A stretch of DNA of 64,000 nucleotides from Streptococcus marmotae (GTDB lineage Bacteria; Bacillota; Bacilli; Lactobacillales; Streptococcaceae): positions 868,001 to 932,000 of the forward strand of contig NZ_CP015196.1 in the NCBI RefSeq assembly GCF_001623565.1. The letters run 5' to 3'. This document shows positions 28,747-38,804 of this stretch, in pieces. The notes under the pieces are model-generated. The model did no database searches and was not told where the DNA came from. It was given only the letters and a program-made list of their open reading frames with translations. Position numbers and translations under genes: made by a program. Numbering within the stretch: position 1 is the first letter of the stretch; each line of letters opens with the position of its first letter.

Positions 28747-29757
28747 ATGGTAGTTAAAGTTGGTATTAACGGTTTCGGTCGTATCGGACGTCTTGCATTC
28801 CGTCGTATCCAAAACGTAGAAGGTGTTGAAGTTACTCGTATCAACGACCTTACAGATCCAGTTATGCTTGCACACTTGTTGAAATACGACACAACTCAAG
28901 GTCGTTTCGACGGTACTGTGGAAGTAAAAGACGGTGGATTTGAAGTTAATGGTAAATTTGTCAAAGTTTCTGCTGAACGCGAACCAGGAAACATTGACTG
29001 GGCTACTGATGGTGTAGACATCGTTCTTGAAGCAACTGGTTTCTTTGCATCTAAAGAAAAAGCTGAGCAACACATCCATGCTAACGGTGCGAAAAAAGTT
29101 GTTATCACTGCACCTGGTGGAAACAACGTGAAAACAGTTGTATTCAACACAAACCACGAAATTCTTGATGGTACTGAAACAGTTATCTCTGGTGCATCAT
29201 GTACTACAAACTGCTTGGCTCCAATGGCTAAAGCACTTCAAGACAACTTCGGTGTTGTTCAAGGTTTGATGACAACTATCCACGCTTACACTGGTGACCA
29301 AATGATCCTTGACGGACCACACCGTGGTGGTGACCTTCGCCGTGCCCGTGCTGGTGCTGCAAACATTGTTCCTAACTCAACTGGTGCTGCAAAAGCTATC
29401 GGTCTTGTAATCCCAGAATTGAACGGTAAATTGGACGGAGCTGCTCAACGCGTTCCTTCACCAACTGGATCAGTAACTGAATTGGTAACTGTTCTTGAGA
29501 AAAATGTAACGGTTGATGAAGTAAATGCTGCAATGAAAGCTGCTGCAAACGATTCATACGGTTACACTGAAGATCCAATCGTTTCTTCAGATATCGTAGG
29601 TATGGCTTACGGTTCATTGTTTGACGCAACTCAAACAAAAGTTCTTGATGTTGACGGTAAACAATTGGTGAAAGTTGTATCTTGGTATGATAACGAAATG
29701 TCATACACTGCTCAATTGGTTCGTACACTTGAGTACTTTGCAAAAATTGCAAAATAA
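28747..29757 (+). CDS. gapA: Glyceraldehyde-3-phosphate dehydrogenase
   Basis: Phosphorylating NAD-dependent GAPDH of glycolysis, 336 aa, cytoplasmic and often also surface-displayed in streptococci. The NAD-binding [15 protein letters not shown] begins at residue 7. The catalytic cysteine is in [12 protein letters not shown] (about 152). The substrate-binding [15 protein letters not shown] and the C-terminal [15 protein letters not shown] are intact. The very strong codon bias marks a highly expressed gene. It is monocistronic, with its own promoter and terminator, upstream of pgk. Confidence 0.98.
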   Translation: MVVKVGINGFGRIGRLAFRRIQNVEGVEVTRINDLTDPVMLAHLLKYDTTQGRFDGTVEVKDGGFEVNGKFVKVSAEREPGNIDWATDGVDIVLEATGFFASKEKAEQHIHANGAKKVVITAPGGNNVKTVVFNTNHEILDGTETVISGASCTTNCLAPMAKALQDNFGVVQGLMTTIHAYTGDQMILDGPHRGGDLRRARAGAANIVPNSTGAAKAIGLVIPELNGKLDGAAQRVPSPTGSVTELVTVLEKNVTVDEVNAAMKAAANDSYGYTEDPIVSSDIVGMAYGSLFDATQTKVLDVDGKQLVKVVSWYDNEMSYTAQLVRTLEYFAKIAK

Positions 29758-29762
29758 TGAGT

Positions 29763-29791
29763 AAAAGGAGAGGTTGTTTGACCTCTCTTTT
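29763..29791 (+). terminator. gap terminator
   Basis: AAAAGGAGAGGT, a 6-nt loop, then ACCTCTCTTTT. Confidence 0.9.
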
Positions 29792-29860
29792 CTAATGTAG
29801 CAACGTTTGTATTCGAGTGATATTTTTTGTGAAATCTTTCCCTAAATCCCCAAAATATGA

Positions 29861-29866
29861 TATAAT
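29861..29866 (+). promoter_or_regulatory. pgk -10 element
   Basis: A TATAAT consensus 38 bp before the pgk start; the -35 region is poor. ATAGGAG is the ribosome binding site. Confidence 0.6.
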
Positions 29867-29903
29867 GAGGGAGTATAAAATAAAGAATAGGAGTTTTTGT
29901 AAA

Positions 29904-31103
29904 ATGGCAAAACTTACTGTAAAAGACGTTGACTTGAAAGGCAAGAAAGTCCTTGTCCGTGTTGACTTTAACGTTCCTTTGAAAGACGGCGTGATTACAA
30001 ATGACAACCGTATTTCAGCAGCCCTTCCTACTATCAAGTATATCCTTGAGCAAGGTGGACGTGCGGTGCTCTTCTCTCACCTTGGACGTGTGAAAGAAGA
30101 AGCGGATAAAGAAGGCAAATCGCTTGCACCAGTTGCTGCGAACTTGGCAGAAAAATTAGGGCAAGATGTTGTCTTCATCCCAGGTGCAACTCGTGGGGCA
30201 GAACTTGAAGCGGCAATCAATGCGCTTGAAGATGGACAAGTTCTTTTGGTTGAAAACACTCGTTTTGAAGATGTTGACGGCAAGAAAGAGTCAAAAAATG
30301 ATGCAGAACTTGGTCAATACTGGGCTTCTCTTGGAGATGGAATTTTCGTTAACGATGCCTTTGGTACAGCTCACCGCGCACACGCTTCAAACGTAGGTAT
30401 CTCAGCAAATGTTGAAAAAGCCGTTGCAGGTTTCCTTCTTGAAAATGAAATTGCCTATATCCAAGAAGCGGTTGAAAATCCAGTTCGTCCATTTGTGGCA
30501 ATTCTTGGTGGTTCAAAAGTTTCTGATAAGATTGGTGTCATTGAAAACCTTCTTGAAAAAGCTGATAAAGTCCTTATCGGTGGAGGTATGACTTACACAT
30601 TCTACAAAGCACAAGGTATTGAAATCGGAAATTCACTTGTAGAAGAAGATAAATTAGATGTAGCAAAAGCTCTTCTTGAAAAAGCAAATGGTAAATTGAT
30701 CTTACCGGTTGACTCAAAAGAAGCAAATGCTTTTGCTGACTACACAGAAGTCCGTGATACAGATGCTGAAGCCGTTTCTGAAGGCTTCCTTGGTCTTGAC
30801 ATCGGTCCAAAATCCATTGCGAAATTTGATGAAGCTCTTACAGGTGCGAAAACAGTTGTTTGGAACGGTCCTATGGGTGTCTTTGAAAATCCTGACTTCC
30901 AAGCTGGAACAATCGGTGTGATGGATGCGATTGTCAAACAACCAGAAGTGAAATCAATCATCGGTGGTGGTGACTCAGCTGCAGCTGCCATCAACCTTGG
31001 TCGTGCAGATAAATTCTCATGGATTTCTACAGGTGGTGGAGCTTCAATGGAGCTTCTTGAAGGTAAAGTATTACCAGGCTTGTCTGCATTGACAGAAAAA
31101 TAA
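29904..31103 (+). CDS. pgk: Phosphoglycerate kinase
   Basis: Glycolytic kinase that transfers the phosphate of 1,3-bisphosphoglycerate to ADP, 399 aa. A longer frame opens at 29817, but the ATG at 29904 ([20 protein letters not shown]) has ATAGGAG and matches the family start, while the TATAAT promoter lies inside the longer frame. [11 protein letters not shown] (substrate Asp/Asn), [10 protein letters not shown], and the nucleotide-binding [13 protein letters not shown] and [13 protein letters not shown] are intact. A decayed copy of its 3' end lies about 90 bp downstream. Confidence 0.97.
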   Translation: MAKLTVKDVDLKGKKVLVRVDFNVPLKDGVITNDNRISAALPTIKYILEQGGRAVLFSHLGRVKEEADKEGKSLAPVAANLAEKLGQDVVFIPGATRGAELEAAINALEDGQVLLVENTRFEDVDGKKESKNDAELGQYWASLGDGIFVNDAFGTAHRAHASNVGISANVEKAVAGFLLENEIAYIQEAVENPVRPFVAILGGSKVSDKIGVIENLLEKADKVLIGGGMTYTFYKAQGIEIGNSLVEEDKLDVAKALLEKANGKLILPVDSKEANAFADYTEVRDTDAEAVSEGFLGLDIGPKSIAKFDEALTGAKTVVWNGPMGVFENPDFQAGTIGVMDAIVKQPEVKSIIGGGDSAAAAINLGRADKFSWISTGGGASMELLEGKVLPGLSALTEK

Positions 31104-31125
31104 TCTTCTCATGATGGAAGGTTAG

Positions 31126-31150
31126 AAAAGGTGTCGATAGGCACCTTTTT
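31126..31150 (+). terminator. pgk terminator
   Basis: AAAAGGTGTC, a GATA loop, then GGCACCTTTTT. Confidence 0.88.
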
Positions 31151-31188
31151 ATACACCTTCTAGAGTTTTTGAGAAGCTTAGCGAACGA

Positions 31189-31296
31189 GAGAATCTAGCA
31201 AGGTATAAAGTATTGTCAGGGTTGGCTGCATCGGCAGAAAATAATTCATCTAAAATAATGAAGATTAGAAAAAAGGCGCATCGAAGGCGTCTTTTC
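31189..31296 (+). pseudogene. Degraded duplicate of the pgk 3' end and terminator
   Basis: This stretch aligns with the end of pgk: AAGGTATAAAGTATTGTCAG against AAGGTAAAGTATTACCAG, then GCTGCATCGGCAGAAAATAA against TCTGCATTGACAGAAAAATAA. Both continue through the downstream AATGAAG/GATTAGAAAA region into a hairpin with a T run (31268-31296). Small indels destroy the frame. It is a partial tandem duplication that has drifted, or the scar of a lost downstream copy. Confidence 0.75.
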
Positions 31297-31395
31297 CTAT
31301 GTTTTATCATGTTTTGTAATGGGCGGTAGCTTTAGATAATGACTGCGAATGGCAGTAGCTCTCCCCTTAACATCATCAGCTTGGTAATTTAATGG

Positions 31396-31401
31396 TATAA
31401 T
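31396..31401 (+). promoter_or_regulatory. Extended -10 for the FUSC-type gene
   Basis: TGGTATAAT (TATAAT at 31396-31401), 44 bp before the gene, without a clear -35. AGAGGAAG precedes the start. Confidence 0.6.
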
Positions 31402-31444
31402 AATAAGGAATAGATTTGTCGTTGATGAGAGGAAGTAAGCTTGT

Positions 31445-31975
31445 ATGTTTAAAAAATATCGATTTAATCCCAAGGAATTTAAGTTGGGAATGCGAACCTT
31501 GAAATCAGGAATAGCGGTCTTTTTGGTTATCCTGCTATTTGCATTTTCTAGCCGACAAGGAGCTCAAATTGCAGCTCTGACAGCCGTTTTTAGCCTGCGT
31601 GAGGATTTTGATAAAAGTGTGCATTTTGGCGCATCTAGGATTCTAGGAAATTCGATTGGTGGTGTCTATGCCCTTATCTTTTTTATCTTAAATCAAATTT
31701 TTCATGAGCATGTACTAGTTACGATTTTTGTGGTGCCGGTGTGTGTCATGTTAACGATTATGACAAATGTGGCCATGAATAACAAACCTGGGATTATCGG
31801 AGGGGTAGCTGCCTTGCTGATTATCACCTTATCGATTCCGTCTGGGAATGCGATTCAATATGTTTTTATTCGTGTCTTTGAGACGTTTGTTGGGGTGTTT
31901 ATTGCGATTTTGGTTAATTCGGATATTGATAGACTAAAAAAGCGATTACAAAGCGAACGATGTAAGAAAATATGA
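31445..31975 (+). CDS. FUSC / aromatic acid exporter-family membrane protein
   Basis: A 176-aa integral membrane protein with about four to five predicted spans after a basic N-terminus (MFKKYRFNPKEFKLGMRTLK). It corresponds to the membrane half of the aromatic acid exporter/FUSC family (SGIAVFLVILLFAFSSRQGA, then ALTAVFSLREDFDKSV) and ends in a short basic tail. The transported substrate is unknown. It lies immediately upstream of glnR, and its last codons overlap the GlnR operator. Confidence 0.8.
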   Translation: MFKKYRFNPKEFKLGMRTLKSGIAVFLVILLFAFSSRQGAQIAALTAVFSLREDFDKSVHFGASRILGNSIGGVYALIFFILNQIFHEHVLVTIFVVPVCVMLTIMTNVAMNNKPGIIGGVAALLIITLSIPSGNAIQYVFIRVFETFVGVFIAILVNSDIDRLKKRLQSERCKKI

Positions 31976-32013
31976 CATATAATATTGACGAATGAATAAA
32001 ATTCTCCTATAAT
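31961..32013 (+). promoter_or_regulatory. glnRA promoter with GlnR operator
   Basis: TGTAAGAAAATATGACA (31961-31977) fits the GlnR box TGTNAN7TNACA exactly. It lies just before TTGACG (31985-31990), a 17-bp spacer and TATAAT (32008-32013). The box overlaps the stop codon of the upstream gene. Feedback-inhibited GlnA-GlnR repression is the known mode in streptococci. Confidence 0.9.
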
Positions 32014-32035
32014 GGTAGGCAGAAAGGAGCTTATC

Positions 32036-32395
32036 ATGAGAGAAAAAGAATTTCGTAGATCTTTAGCGGTCTTTCCAATTGGTAGTGTGATGAAATTGAC
32101 AGACTTAACGGCGCGTCAAATCCGCTATTATGAAGAACAGGGTTTGATTCACCCAGATCGAAATGAGGGCAACCGTAGACTCTATTCATTGAATGATATG
32201 GATCAATTGCTGGAAATCAAGGATTTTCTTAATGAGGGTCTTAATATCGCAGCAATTAAGAAAGAGTATGCCAACCGCCAGGCTAAGCCTCAGAGGGAAT
32301 CTGAAACACTGACAGATGAAGATGTGCGCCGTATTCTCCGGGATGAACTCCGCAACCAAGGGCGCTTTTCTAACCCTACTAGTATCTTTCGTTAG
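32036..32395 (+). CDS. glnR: GlnR, nitrogen-responsive MerR-family repressor
   Basis: A 119-aa MerR-type repressor of glutamine synthesis and transport. The ATG at 32036 ([20 protein letters not shown]) follows AAAGGAG; an upstream in-frame start overlaps the -10 region and is rejected. The winged-helix domain includes [19 protein letters not shown] and EGNRRLYS. The C-terminal [18 protein letters not shown] region is the glutamine-synthetase-sensing tail. It is co-transcribed with glnA. Confidence 0.95.
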   Translation: MREKEFRRSLAVFPIGSVMKLTDLTARQIRYYEEQGLIHPDRNEGNRRLYSLNDMDQLLEIKDFLNEGLNIAAIKKEYANRQAKPQRESETLTDEDVRRILRDELRNQGRFSNPTSIFR

Positions 32396-32448
32396 CCTTC
32401 CCTGTCTTAGACAGGCGTGTTATAGTTGAAGCATTAAAGGAGACCATT

Positions 32449-33795
32449 ATGTCAATTACAGTAGCGGATATCAAACGGGATATTCAAGAAAAGAATGTGA
32501 CTTTCATTCGCTTGATGTTTACAGATATCTTAGGAATTATGAAAAATGTTGAAATTCCAGCCACTGATGAGCAAGTAGATAAGGTGTTGTCAAATAAGGC
32601 GATGTTTGACGGCTCTTCTATTGAAGGATTTGTCCGAATCAATGAGTCAGATATGTATCTGTATCCGGATTTGAATACATGGACTATTTTCCCTTGGGGT
32701 GATGAAAACGGTCGTGTTGCGGGTTTAATTTGTGATATTTATACGACAGAGGGCGAACCATTTTTAGGAGATCCTCGTGGAAATCTGAAAAAGGCCTTGC
32801 GTCATATGGAACAATTAGGCTTCACATCGTTTAATCTAGGCCCAGAGCCAGAATTTTTCCTCTTTAAAATGGACGAAAATGGCAATCCAACACTTGAAGT
32901 AAATGATAAGGGTGGATATTTTGACCTTGCACCGACGGACCTTGCGGATAATACACGCCGTGAGATTGTCAATGTCTTGACACAAATGGGCTTTGAAGTA
33001 GAGGCTAGTCACCATGAGGTAGCAGTAGGGCAGCACGAAATTGACTTTAAGTATGCGGATGTTTTAAAAGCCTGTGACAATATTCAGATTTTCAAATTGG
33101 TTGTCAAAACGATTGCTCGTAAGCACGGTCTATACGCAACTTTTATGGCTAAGCCGAAATTTGGTATTGCGGGTTCTGGAATGCACTGCAATATGTCCTT
33201 GTTTGATAGCGAAGGAAACAATGCCTTTTATGATCCAGCAGATTCTAATGGGATGCAGTTGTCAGAAACGGCCTATCATTTCTTAGGAGGCTTGATGAAG
33301 CATGCGTACAGTTATACAGCGATTATGAATCCGACAGTTAACTCTTATAAGCGTTTGGTACCAGGATTTGAAGCACCTGTTTATATCGCTTGGGCTGGTC
33401 GCAATCGTTCGCCATTGATTCGTGTCCCTGCCTCTCGTGGTATGGGAACGCGTTTGGAGTTGCGCTCGGTTGATCCAACTGCTAACCCGTATTTAGCCAT
33501 GGCAGTCTTGTTGGAGTCTGGTTTGGATGGTGTCGAAAATAAGATTAAAGCGCCAGCGCCAGTAGAATCGAATATCTATGCGATGACTGAATCAGAGCGC
33601 CAACGTGCAGGAATTGTTGATTTACCATCTACCTTGCATAATGCGATTAAGGCCTTGCAAAAAGATGAGGTTGTCAAAGCTGCTCTTGGAAATCATATTT
33701 TTATCAACTTCGTGGAAGCCAAGAAAATCGAATGGGCTAGCTATGCGACCTATGTATCACAATGGGAAATTGACCACTACCTAGACTTGTATTAA
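32449..33795 (+). CDS. glnA: Glutamine synthetase, type I-alpha
   Basis: Dodecameric GSI, 448 aa, making glutamine from glutamate, ammonia and ATP. The beta-grasp domain begins with [20 protein letters not shown]. The catalytic domain has [22 protein letters not shown] and [31 protein letters not shown] marks the active-site Arg loop. The length fits the alpha subtype, which is regulated by feedback inhibition rather than adenylylation. It is translated from its own AAAGGAG 53 nt after glnR. Confidence 0.97.
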   Translation: MSITVADIKRDIQEKNVTFIRLMFTDILGIMKNVEIPATDEQVDKVLSNKAMFDGSSIEGFVRINESDMYLYPDLNTWTIFPWGDENGRVAGLICDIYTTEGEPFLGDPRGNLKKALRHMEQLGFTSFNLGPEPEFFLFKMDENGNPTLEVNDKGGYFDLAPTDLADNTRREIVNVLTQMGFEVEASHHEVAVGQHEIDFKYADVLKACDNIQIFKLVVKTIARKHGLYATFMAKPKFGIAGSGMHCNMSLFDSEGNNAFYDPADSNGMQLSETAYHFLGGLMKHAYSYTAIMNPTVNSYKRLVPGFEAPVYIAWAGRNRSPLIRVPASRGMGTRLELRSVDPTANPYLAMAVLLESGLDGVENKIKAPAPVESNIYAMTESERQRAGIVDLPSTLHNAIKALQKDEVVKAALGNHIFINFVEAKKIEWASYATYVSQWEIDHYLDLY

Positions 33796-33803
33796 GAAGA
33801 GGG

Positions 33804-33828
33804 AAGGATGCCGAAAGGTGTCCTTTTT
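33804..33828 (+). terminator. glnRA terminator
   Basis: AAGGATGCC, a GAAA tetraloop, then GGTGTCCTT plus a T run. The 350 bp that follow hold no gene, only AT-rich sequence and the regulatory sites before the ABC operon. Confidence 0.88.
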
Positions 33829-34059
33829 GTTATGGCTGTTAGCTATCATAAAAGGCTGGAGTTTTGGCTGAGTCGTTGCTGCTTATACTCATTTAATTTC
33901 AAAAATAGCTATTTTATCTATTACTATTTATTTTTTTATAAAAGTATGAATCCAATAGGCTGCTTTCTCAGTAAATGAAATGAATGGTGATAGGAAAGGG
34001 AGTTCATATCCGAACCATCTAAGGAAGTCACAAAACATTAACTTTGATTTTCATGGAGT

Positions 34060-34123
34060 CTTACAACTTTGTAAGGTTTCAATACAGAATTGTAAGGTTA
34101 TAGAGTATTTCAAGTTTTATAAT
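34060..34123 (+). promoter_or_regulatory. BceR-like operators and promoter of the ABC operon
   Basis: CTTACAACTTTGTAAG (34060-34075) contains TTACA-N4-TGTAA, the binding consensus of BceR-type response regulators. A second half-conserved site ATACA-N4-TGTAA (34082-34095) follows 21 bp downstream, two helical turns away. A TATAAT (34118-34123) lies 23 bp further with no good -35, as expected of an activator-dependent promoter. Confidence 0.7.
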
Positions 34124-34183
34124 AAAGATAGGGAGAGTGATTAAAATAACTTTCTTGAGTAAAAGATTGATAGGAGTTAGATA

Positions 34184-35092
34184 ATGAAAGATGTGATCAC
34201 GTTACAGCAGTTAGTAAAGGTTTATAAGGATGTTCCAACTGTTGATTTGGAGCAGATTACGGTACATGAAGGGGAAATTTATGGCTTTCTTGGCCCAAAT
34301 GGTGCTGGTAAAACAACGACCATGAAAATGATTTTGTCGTTGGTTTCACCGACTTCTGGTCAGATTTTTGTTAATGGTCAGCCGATTGATCAAAAGGGAC
34401 AGTATTTAGGTCAAATAGGATCAATGATTGAGGAACCTTCGTATTATCCGAATTTGACAGCCTATGAAAATCTGCTAGTTTTTCAGAAAATGCTTGGTTT
34501 TGACAAGAAACAGATTTGGCCGACATTGAAATTAGTCGGGTTGGCAGATGAAAAAAATCGCAAGAAATTAGTAAAAGCCTATTCTTTAGGAATGAAGCAA
34601 CGCTTGGCTTTAGCCTTTGCATTAGTTAAGAAACCAAAAATTTTACTCTTAGATGAGCCGACCAATGGCTTGGATCCTGCCGGGATTCATGAAATTCGAG
34701 AGTTAATCGTTAAACTGGCTAAAGAGGAAGGTTTAACCGTCTTTATTTCGAGCCATATTCTCTCTGAAATTGAGCACATCGCTGATCGAGTAGGCATTAT
34801 CAATCATGGGCGCTTGGTTTACGAAGGAGAAATTAACGCAATTAAAGCCAAGACATGGATTGAGATCGGTGGTGATTTTTCAAATGGGTCTGTTCTGGAG
34901 TATCTGAAAGAGTTTGGCCATTTGACTATTTTAGAATACAGTCCTGATCGTGTGAAGCTAGCTGATTTGGAGGACGAAGATGTAGCTGATTTGGTCAACT
35001 GCTTGGTGGGTCATCATGTTCGGATTTTCCATGTTTCTCGTGAAAGAGAAAACTTGGAAGATATCTTTCTGACGTTGACGAAGGAGGGGTAA
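34184..35092 (+). CDS. ABC transporter ATP-binding protein, lantibiotic/bacitracin-immunity type
   Basis: A 302-aa ATPase of the BcrA/LanF type. Walker A is GPNGAGKTTT, the signature is YSLGMKQRLALAF, Walker B is ILLLDEPTNGLDP and the switch histidine is in ISSHILSEIEHIAD. The C-terminal 90 residues are the extension typical of self-immunity transporters. It starts an operon with two small permeases. BceR-like boxes upstream suggest induction by a cell-wall antibiotic or peptide. No two-component system is adjacent. Confidence 0.88.
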   Translation: MKDVITLQQLVKVYKDVPTVDLEQITVHEGEIYGFLGPNGAGKTTTMKMILSLVSPTSGQIFVNGQPIDQKGQYLGQIGSMIEEPSYYPNLTAYENLLVFQKMLGFDKKQIWPTLKLVGLADEKNRKKLVKAYSLGMKQRLALAFALVKKPKILLLDEPTNGLDPAGIHEIRELIVKLAKEEGLTVFISSHILSEIEHIADRVGIINHGRLVYEGEINAIKAKTWIEIGGDFSNGSVLEYLKEFGHLTILEYSPDRVKLADLEDEDVADLVNCLVGHHVRIFHVSRERENLEDIFLTLTKEG

Positions 35093-35093
35093 T

Positions 35094-35840
35094 ATGTTAA
35101 AAGCAATTCAAATTGAATGGTTAAAGAGCAAGCGGACGAAATCATTGATGACTTCAATGGCGATTATCTTGAGTGGAATAGTGTGGACGGTTGCGGTATC
35201 AAGAGTAGATGGCCAGGGAGTGGAATCGTTTTTTGACAATCAAGATACTCATGCTTTGATCCTTCCTTTGGCAATTAGTATTTTTGTTTCCCGCATTGTT
35301 TTTAACGAAAAAGAAGGTCGAACCTTTAAGTTACAAGCCAGTAATGGGAATGGTTTACAGACTGTATTTCATGATAAGTTATGGTTTGCAAGTTTATTTT
35401 TTGTCTTAATGGCTATTCTTTATTCGATGATTATTTTCTTGTATATTGTAGCTATTCGAGGAGCTTCGGTCGCTATTCAGCTAGTGGGGATTCAAATTGC
35501 AACACTTTCACTAGCAAGTTTTGTGCAGGTTTGTTTGTACCTGACCTTAGCCCTGTCTATGGAAAAACCGGGAGGTGTACTTGCTTTAGGATTTATCGGT
35601 TCGTTTTTGGGGCTGATTTTTCAATCACAGACCAACAAGTTATGGTCTTTTCTAATTCCTTGGGATGGGGCAAGTTTCTTATCCGTTTATAAATTTGGTT
35701 TTGATCCAAAGGCTGATCAAGGATTTTACACAGTAGATAGCCAGTTAGCCTTGAAAATAACAATCTATACTCTCTATGCACTTGCTTGCTATTTGCTTGC
35801 ACGGAAGATGATGTTGAAAAAGAAAGGAGAATTGCTATGA
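35094..35840 (+). CDS. ABC transporter permease (LanE/BcrB type)
   Basis: A 248-aa membrane protein with about six predicted spans, starting MLKAIQIEWLKSKRTKSLMT, the basic cytoplasmic start common to ABC-2-type immunity permeases. It follows the ATPase stop by 1 nt and overlaps the next permease at ATGA. With the two neighbours it should form one efflux complex protecting the membrane. Confidence 0.85.
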   Translation: MLKAIQIEWLKSKRTKSLMTSMAIILSGIVWTVAVSRVDGQGVESFFDNQDTHALILPLAISIFVSRIVFNEKEGRTFKLQASNGNGLQTVFHDKLWFASLFFVLMAILYSMIIFLYIVAIRGASVAIQLVGIQIATLSLASFVQVCLYLTLALSMEKPGGVLALGFIGSFLGLIFQSQTNKLWSFLIPWDGASFLSVYKFGFDPKADQGFYTVDSQLALKITIYTLYALACYLLARKMMLKKKGELL

Positions 35841-36571
35841 TACAGTATATCGTTGCTGAGTGGCGAAAATTACATAAAGTGCAGCTTGGACTGATTGGGT
35901 TACTCATGCTAGGTATTCCCAGTGTTATAGGATTTGGGATTTATTATATGAATCGCGCCGTTTTTATTGAAGATACACAGTCTATCGTGATGTGGGGGCA
36001 GCTGACCTTCTACTATAGTCAGATTTTCTATCCAGCCCTGTTGGCCATCTTCGTCGGCCTCTGTTTTATGCCAGAATTTGAAAGAACGACGTTAGAAATG
36101 TTACGGGCGAATCATGTATCAATTAAAAAACTTGTAGTGAGCAAATTGCTTAACTTGCTCCTTCTGTTACTCCCTATTCAACTATTGTTGGTTGTGTTTT
36201 GGTTGTTTGCTCTATGGCTTGATCAGATAACCGTCTTTTCTGAACTTGTACTTCATTTAAAGTGGATTTTTCTGTCACTTATAGGTTCTCTCGGTATTTT
36301 GAGTTTACAGGCGTATTTATTTGTCAAGACACGAAATATTGCTAAATCAGTTGCTTATGCGGCTATGGGAGCTGTTGGCGGATTTGTTTTGCTTTTTATA
36401 GGGGATAGGTTGCCGTTATTTTATCCCTATTCACAACCGATGATTGCGCTTCGTAGTCGAGCTTTGGTGGATTTTCCTCGTTCAGAATTGGTATTATTTG
36501 TCGGGATAAATCTTCTATATTGTGCTGTATTTTATGGCTTGACAGTCAGAGAGCTTCAAAAACGGCCGTAG
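35837..36571 (+). CDS. ABC transporter permease (LanG type)
   Basis: A 244-aa membrane protein with about six spans. The ATG at 35837 (MIQYIVAEWRKLHKVQLGLI) is chosen over an upstream in-frame start because AAAGGAG lies 7 nt ahead and it overlaps the preceding stop (ATGA). Like its neighbour it begins with an amphipathic, basic segment, and the two are distant paralogues. It is the last gene of the operon. Confidence 0.85.
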   Translation: MIQYIVAEWRKLHKVQLGLIGLLMLGIPSVIGFGIYYMNRAVFIEDTQSIVMWGQLTFYYSQIFYPALLAIFVGLCFMPEFERTTLEMLRANHVSIKKLVVSKLLNLLLLLLPIQLLLVVFWLFALWLDQITVFSELVLHLKWIFLSLIGSLGILSLQAYLFVKTRNIAKSVAYAAMGAVGGFVLLFIGDRLPLFYPYSQPMIALRSRALVDFPRSELVLFVGINLLYCAVFYGLTVRELQKRP

Positions 36572-36583
36572 TTGACAAACTAA

Positions 36584-36615
36584 AAAACCGTCATCTCTTT
36601 TGAGGTGGCGGTTTT
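36584..36615. terminator. Bidirectional terminator between ABC operon and rnjA
   Basis: AAAACCGTCATCTC pairs with GAGGTGGCGGTTTT over 14 bp with G-T pairs, with A and T runs outside. It can serve both converging transcripts. Confidence 0.88.
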
Positions 36616-36620
36616 ATCTG

Positions 36621-38297
36621 TTATTTATCAGGTGTTAGAATCATCGGGATGATGATTGGTTCGCGTTCGGTCTTTTCGTATAAGAAGGGTCTGAGAGCAT
36701 TGACAATAGCTCCGTTGACAGATTGGATATTGGCTTCTTTGTTTTTAAGAGCGATACGAATGGCATTGAATAAAATGCGTTGGCTTTCGCGAATGAGGTC
36801 GCCTGACTCTCGCATATAGATAAAGCCTCGGCTGAGGATATCTGGACCTGCTAGAATCATTTGTGATTGGAAATCAACAGTTGCGACAGCAAGGACAACA
36901 CCGTCTTCAGATAAGTCTCTGCGATCTTTGAGGACAGCTGCACCAATTTCTCCAATGCGGTTTCCGTCTACATAGATATCCTGAGCGTTGAACTGTCCTG
37001 CTAGACGAGCACTATCTTTTGTCAGGGCAAGGACATCTCCATTTTCCATGATGAAAATGTTATCTTTAGGAATACCGGTATCCATAGCGAGTTGGGCATG
37101 GATTTTTTGCATGCGATATTCGCCGTGGACAGGCATGAAGAATTTTGGTTTGATGAGGCGGAGCATGAGTTTTTGCTCTTGTTGTCCACCGTGTCCAGAA
37201 GTATGGATGTTGTTAATCTTGCCGTGAATGACTTCTACACCTGCTTCAATCAAGATGTTAATCAGCTTGTTAACGCCAGTTGTGTTTCCTGGGATGGGGC
37301 TAGATGAGAAGATAACGGTATCGCCTGGTTGCAATTGAACTTGACGGTGGGTACCGTGTGCGATACGAGAAAGGGCAGCCATCGGCTCACCTTGACTTCC
37401 TGTACAGAGAATCATAATTTCGCTGGCAGGGTATTCTTTGATTTCATTTGGCTCGATAAAGGTATTTTTAGGGACTTTGATGTAGCCTAGCTCAATACCG
37501 TTTACAATGGCTTTTTCCATAGAACGGCCAAATACGGCAATCTTCCGTCCAGTTTTTACCGCGGCATCGGCAGCTTGTTGTAAACGGAAGATGTTTGAGG
37601 CAAAGGAGGCAAAGATAATGCGACCGTGAATGCCTTCAATCAATTTCATGATGGATTGGCCGACGACTTTTTCTGAGTTGGTAAAGGTTGGTACTTCCGC
37701 ATTTGTCGAGTCAGAAAGTAAGCAAAGGACACCTTCTTCTCCAAGAGCCGCCATGCGATGTAAGTCAGCAGGTTCTCCTACAGGTGTAAAGTCAAATTTG
37801 AAGTCTCCTGTACAGACAATCTTTCCTTGAGGAGTATCAATGACGATACCAAGTGGTTCTGGAATAGAGTGAGTGGTGCGGAAGAAGCTGACTTTGAGCT
37901 GTTTAAAGGTCAACTCGGTATTGTGATTGATTTCATGGAGTGTTGCATCACGCAAGAGACCGTGTTCTTCTAATTTTCCACGAATGAGAGCAAGGGCAAG
38001 CGGTCCAGCATAGATAGGGATATTAGCTTGTTTGAGAAGGAAAGGAATCCCTCCGATGTGGTCTTCGTGACCATGGGTGATGACAAGCCCCTTTACACGG
38101 TCAATATTATCAACGATATAAGAGTAATCTGGAATAACGTAGTCAATACCGAGTAGGTCATCTTCTGGGAATTTAATACCCGCATCGACAATCAGAATCT
38201 CATCTTGGTATTCAATCCCGTAGGTATTTTTCCCGATTTCTCCCAAACCACCGATGGCAAAGACGCCGACTTCTTGAGGTTTTAAATTTACTGACAT
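36621..38297 (-). CDS. rnjA: Ribonuclease J1
   Basis: Metallo-beta-lactamase/beta-CASP ribonuclease with 5'-3' exonuclease and endonuclease activity, 558 aa. Motif 2 is [10 protein letters not shown] (zinc ligands). CTGDFKFDF and the beta-CASP SDSTNAE and TSGHGGQQE motifs are present, and HTSGH and MPVHGEYR complete the metal site. It is a core enzyme of mRNA decay in Firmicutes. It starts 3 nt after rpoY and shares that gene's promoter. Confidence 0.95.
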   Translation of the reverse strand: MSVNLKPQEVGVFAIGGLGEIGKNTYGIEYQDEILIVDAGIKFPEDDLLGIDYVIPDYSYIVDNIDRVKGLVITHGHEDHIGGIPFLLKQANIPIYAGPLALALIRGKLEEHGLLRDATLHEINHNTELTFKQLKVSFFRTTHSIPEPLGIVIDTPQGKIVCTGDFKFDFTPVGEPADLHRMAALGEEGVLCLLSDSTNAEVPTFTNSEKVVGQSIMKLIEGIHGRIIFASFASNIFRLQQAADAAVKTGRKIAVFGRSMEKAIVNGIELGYIKVPKNTFIEPNEIKEYPASEIMILCTGSQGEPMAALSRIAHGTHRQVQLQPGDTVIFSSSPIPGNTTGVNKLINILIEAGVEVIHGKINNIHTSGHGGQQEQKLMLRLIKPKFFMPVHGEYRMQKIHAQLAMDTGIPKDNIFIMENGDVLALTKDSARLAGQFNAQDIYVDGNRIGEIGAAVLKDRRDLSEDGVVLAVATVDFQSQMILAGPDILSRGFIYMRESGDLIRESQRILFNAIRIALKNKEANIQSVNGAIVNALRPFLYEKTEREPIIIPMILTPDK

Positions 38298-38300
38298 GGA

Positions 38301-38531
38301 TTAAAACTCCGTAATACTAAAATCGGCATGAGTTTTTTCGTACTCAAGGTGGTTTTCAGACAATAATTCGATAAATTCGATGTTGTAAGCTGTATGTTCT
38401 TCTACTAGTTGGCGAGCGATAATACGGCCTTCTAATTCAGTTTTCGCATCAATATCGAGATAAAGAGTACGAGTTTGTTCGCGGCGTGGAGTAGCATCTT
38501 TTGCTTCTTGGTAAAATACTTTATAAATCAT
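38301..38531 (-). CDS. rpoY: RNA polymerase epsilon subunit
   Basis: A 76-aa auxiliary RNA polymerase subunit (formerly DUF1447/YkzG). It begins [20 protein letters not shown] and has the [20 protein letters not shown] core and an acidic C-terminus, all typical of the family. In Bacillales and Lactobacillales it is regularly the gene in front of rnjA, as here with 3 nt between. GAAAGGAAA precedes its ATG. Confidence 0.93.
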   Translation of the reverse strand: MIYKVFYQEAKDATPRREQTRTLYLDIDAKTELEGRIIARQLVEEHTAYNIEFIELLSENHLEYEKTHADFSITEF

Positions 38532-38618
38532 GTGTTTCCTTTCATTGATGACAATTCTTTCTGAAAAATGAGAGAGTAGACTGCGCCCTATTTCACTTCT
38601 TTTATCTGTTCAGACTAC

Positions 38619-38722
38619 AAAAAAGCAAGAGTATAAGCGGATAGCTTAGGCTCTACATTTCTTGTTGGGTTTGGATGCATTGCACCGTCCAAACAGGCTA
38701 GGCTATTGCGAAAATAGTCTAG
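38619..38722 (-). ncRNA. Structured 5' leader of rpoY-rnjA
   Basis: Read on the minus strand the 240-nt leader forms three hairpins. The first is CTAGACTATT/AATAGCCTAG (38698-38722). The second is GTTTGGA/TCCAAAC with a TGCA-rich loop (38669-38694). The third is GAG...TAAGC/GCTTA...CTC (38629-38653) followed by TTGCTTTTTT, which looks like an attenuator. I do not recognise a known Rfam leader. Confidence 0.5.
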
Positions 38723-38775
38723 TGAGATCTATGTAATTTTCTAGAGTTGTCATTTTTAGTTGTGATTTTTCTACT

Positions 38776-38804
38776 ATTATACCACAAAAAGAACATATTG
38801 TAAA
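38776..38804 (-). promoter_or_regulatory. rpoY-rnjA promoter
   Basis: On the minus strand TTTACA (38799-38804), a 17-bp spacer and an extended TGGTATAAT (TATAAT at 38776-38781). Prophage sequence begins at or just beyond the -35. Confidence 0.82.

Noticed and set aside
29817..29903. Longer N-terminus for Pgk
   Set aside because: The extension covers the TATAAT promoter and has no ribosome binding site; the ATG at 29904 matches the family start.
31445..31975. Truncated FUSC exporter
   Set aside because: It lacks the large soluble half of longer FUSC proteins, but short forms of this size precede glnR in related streptococci and the frame ends cleanly.
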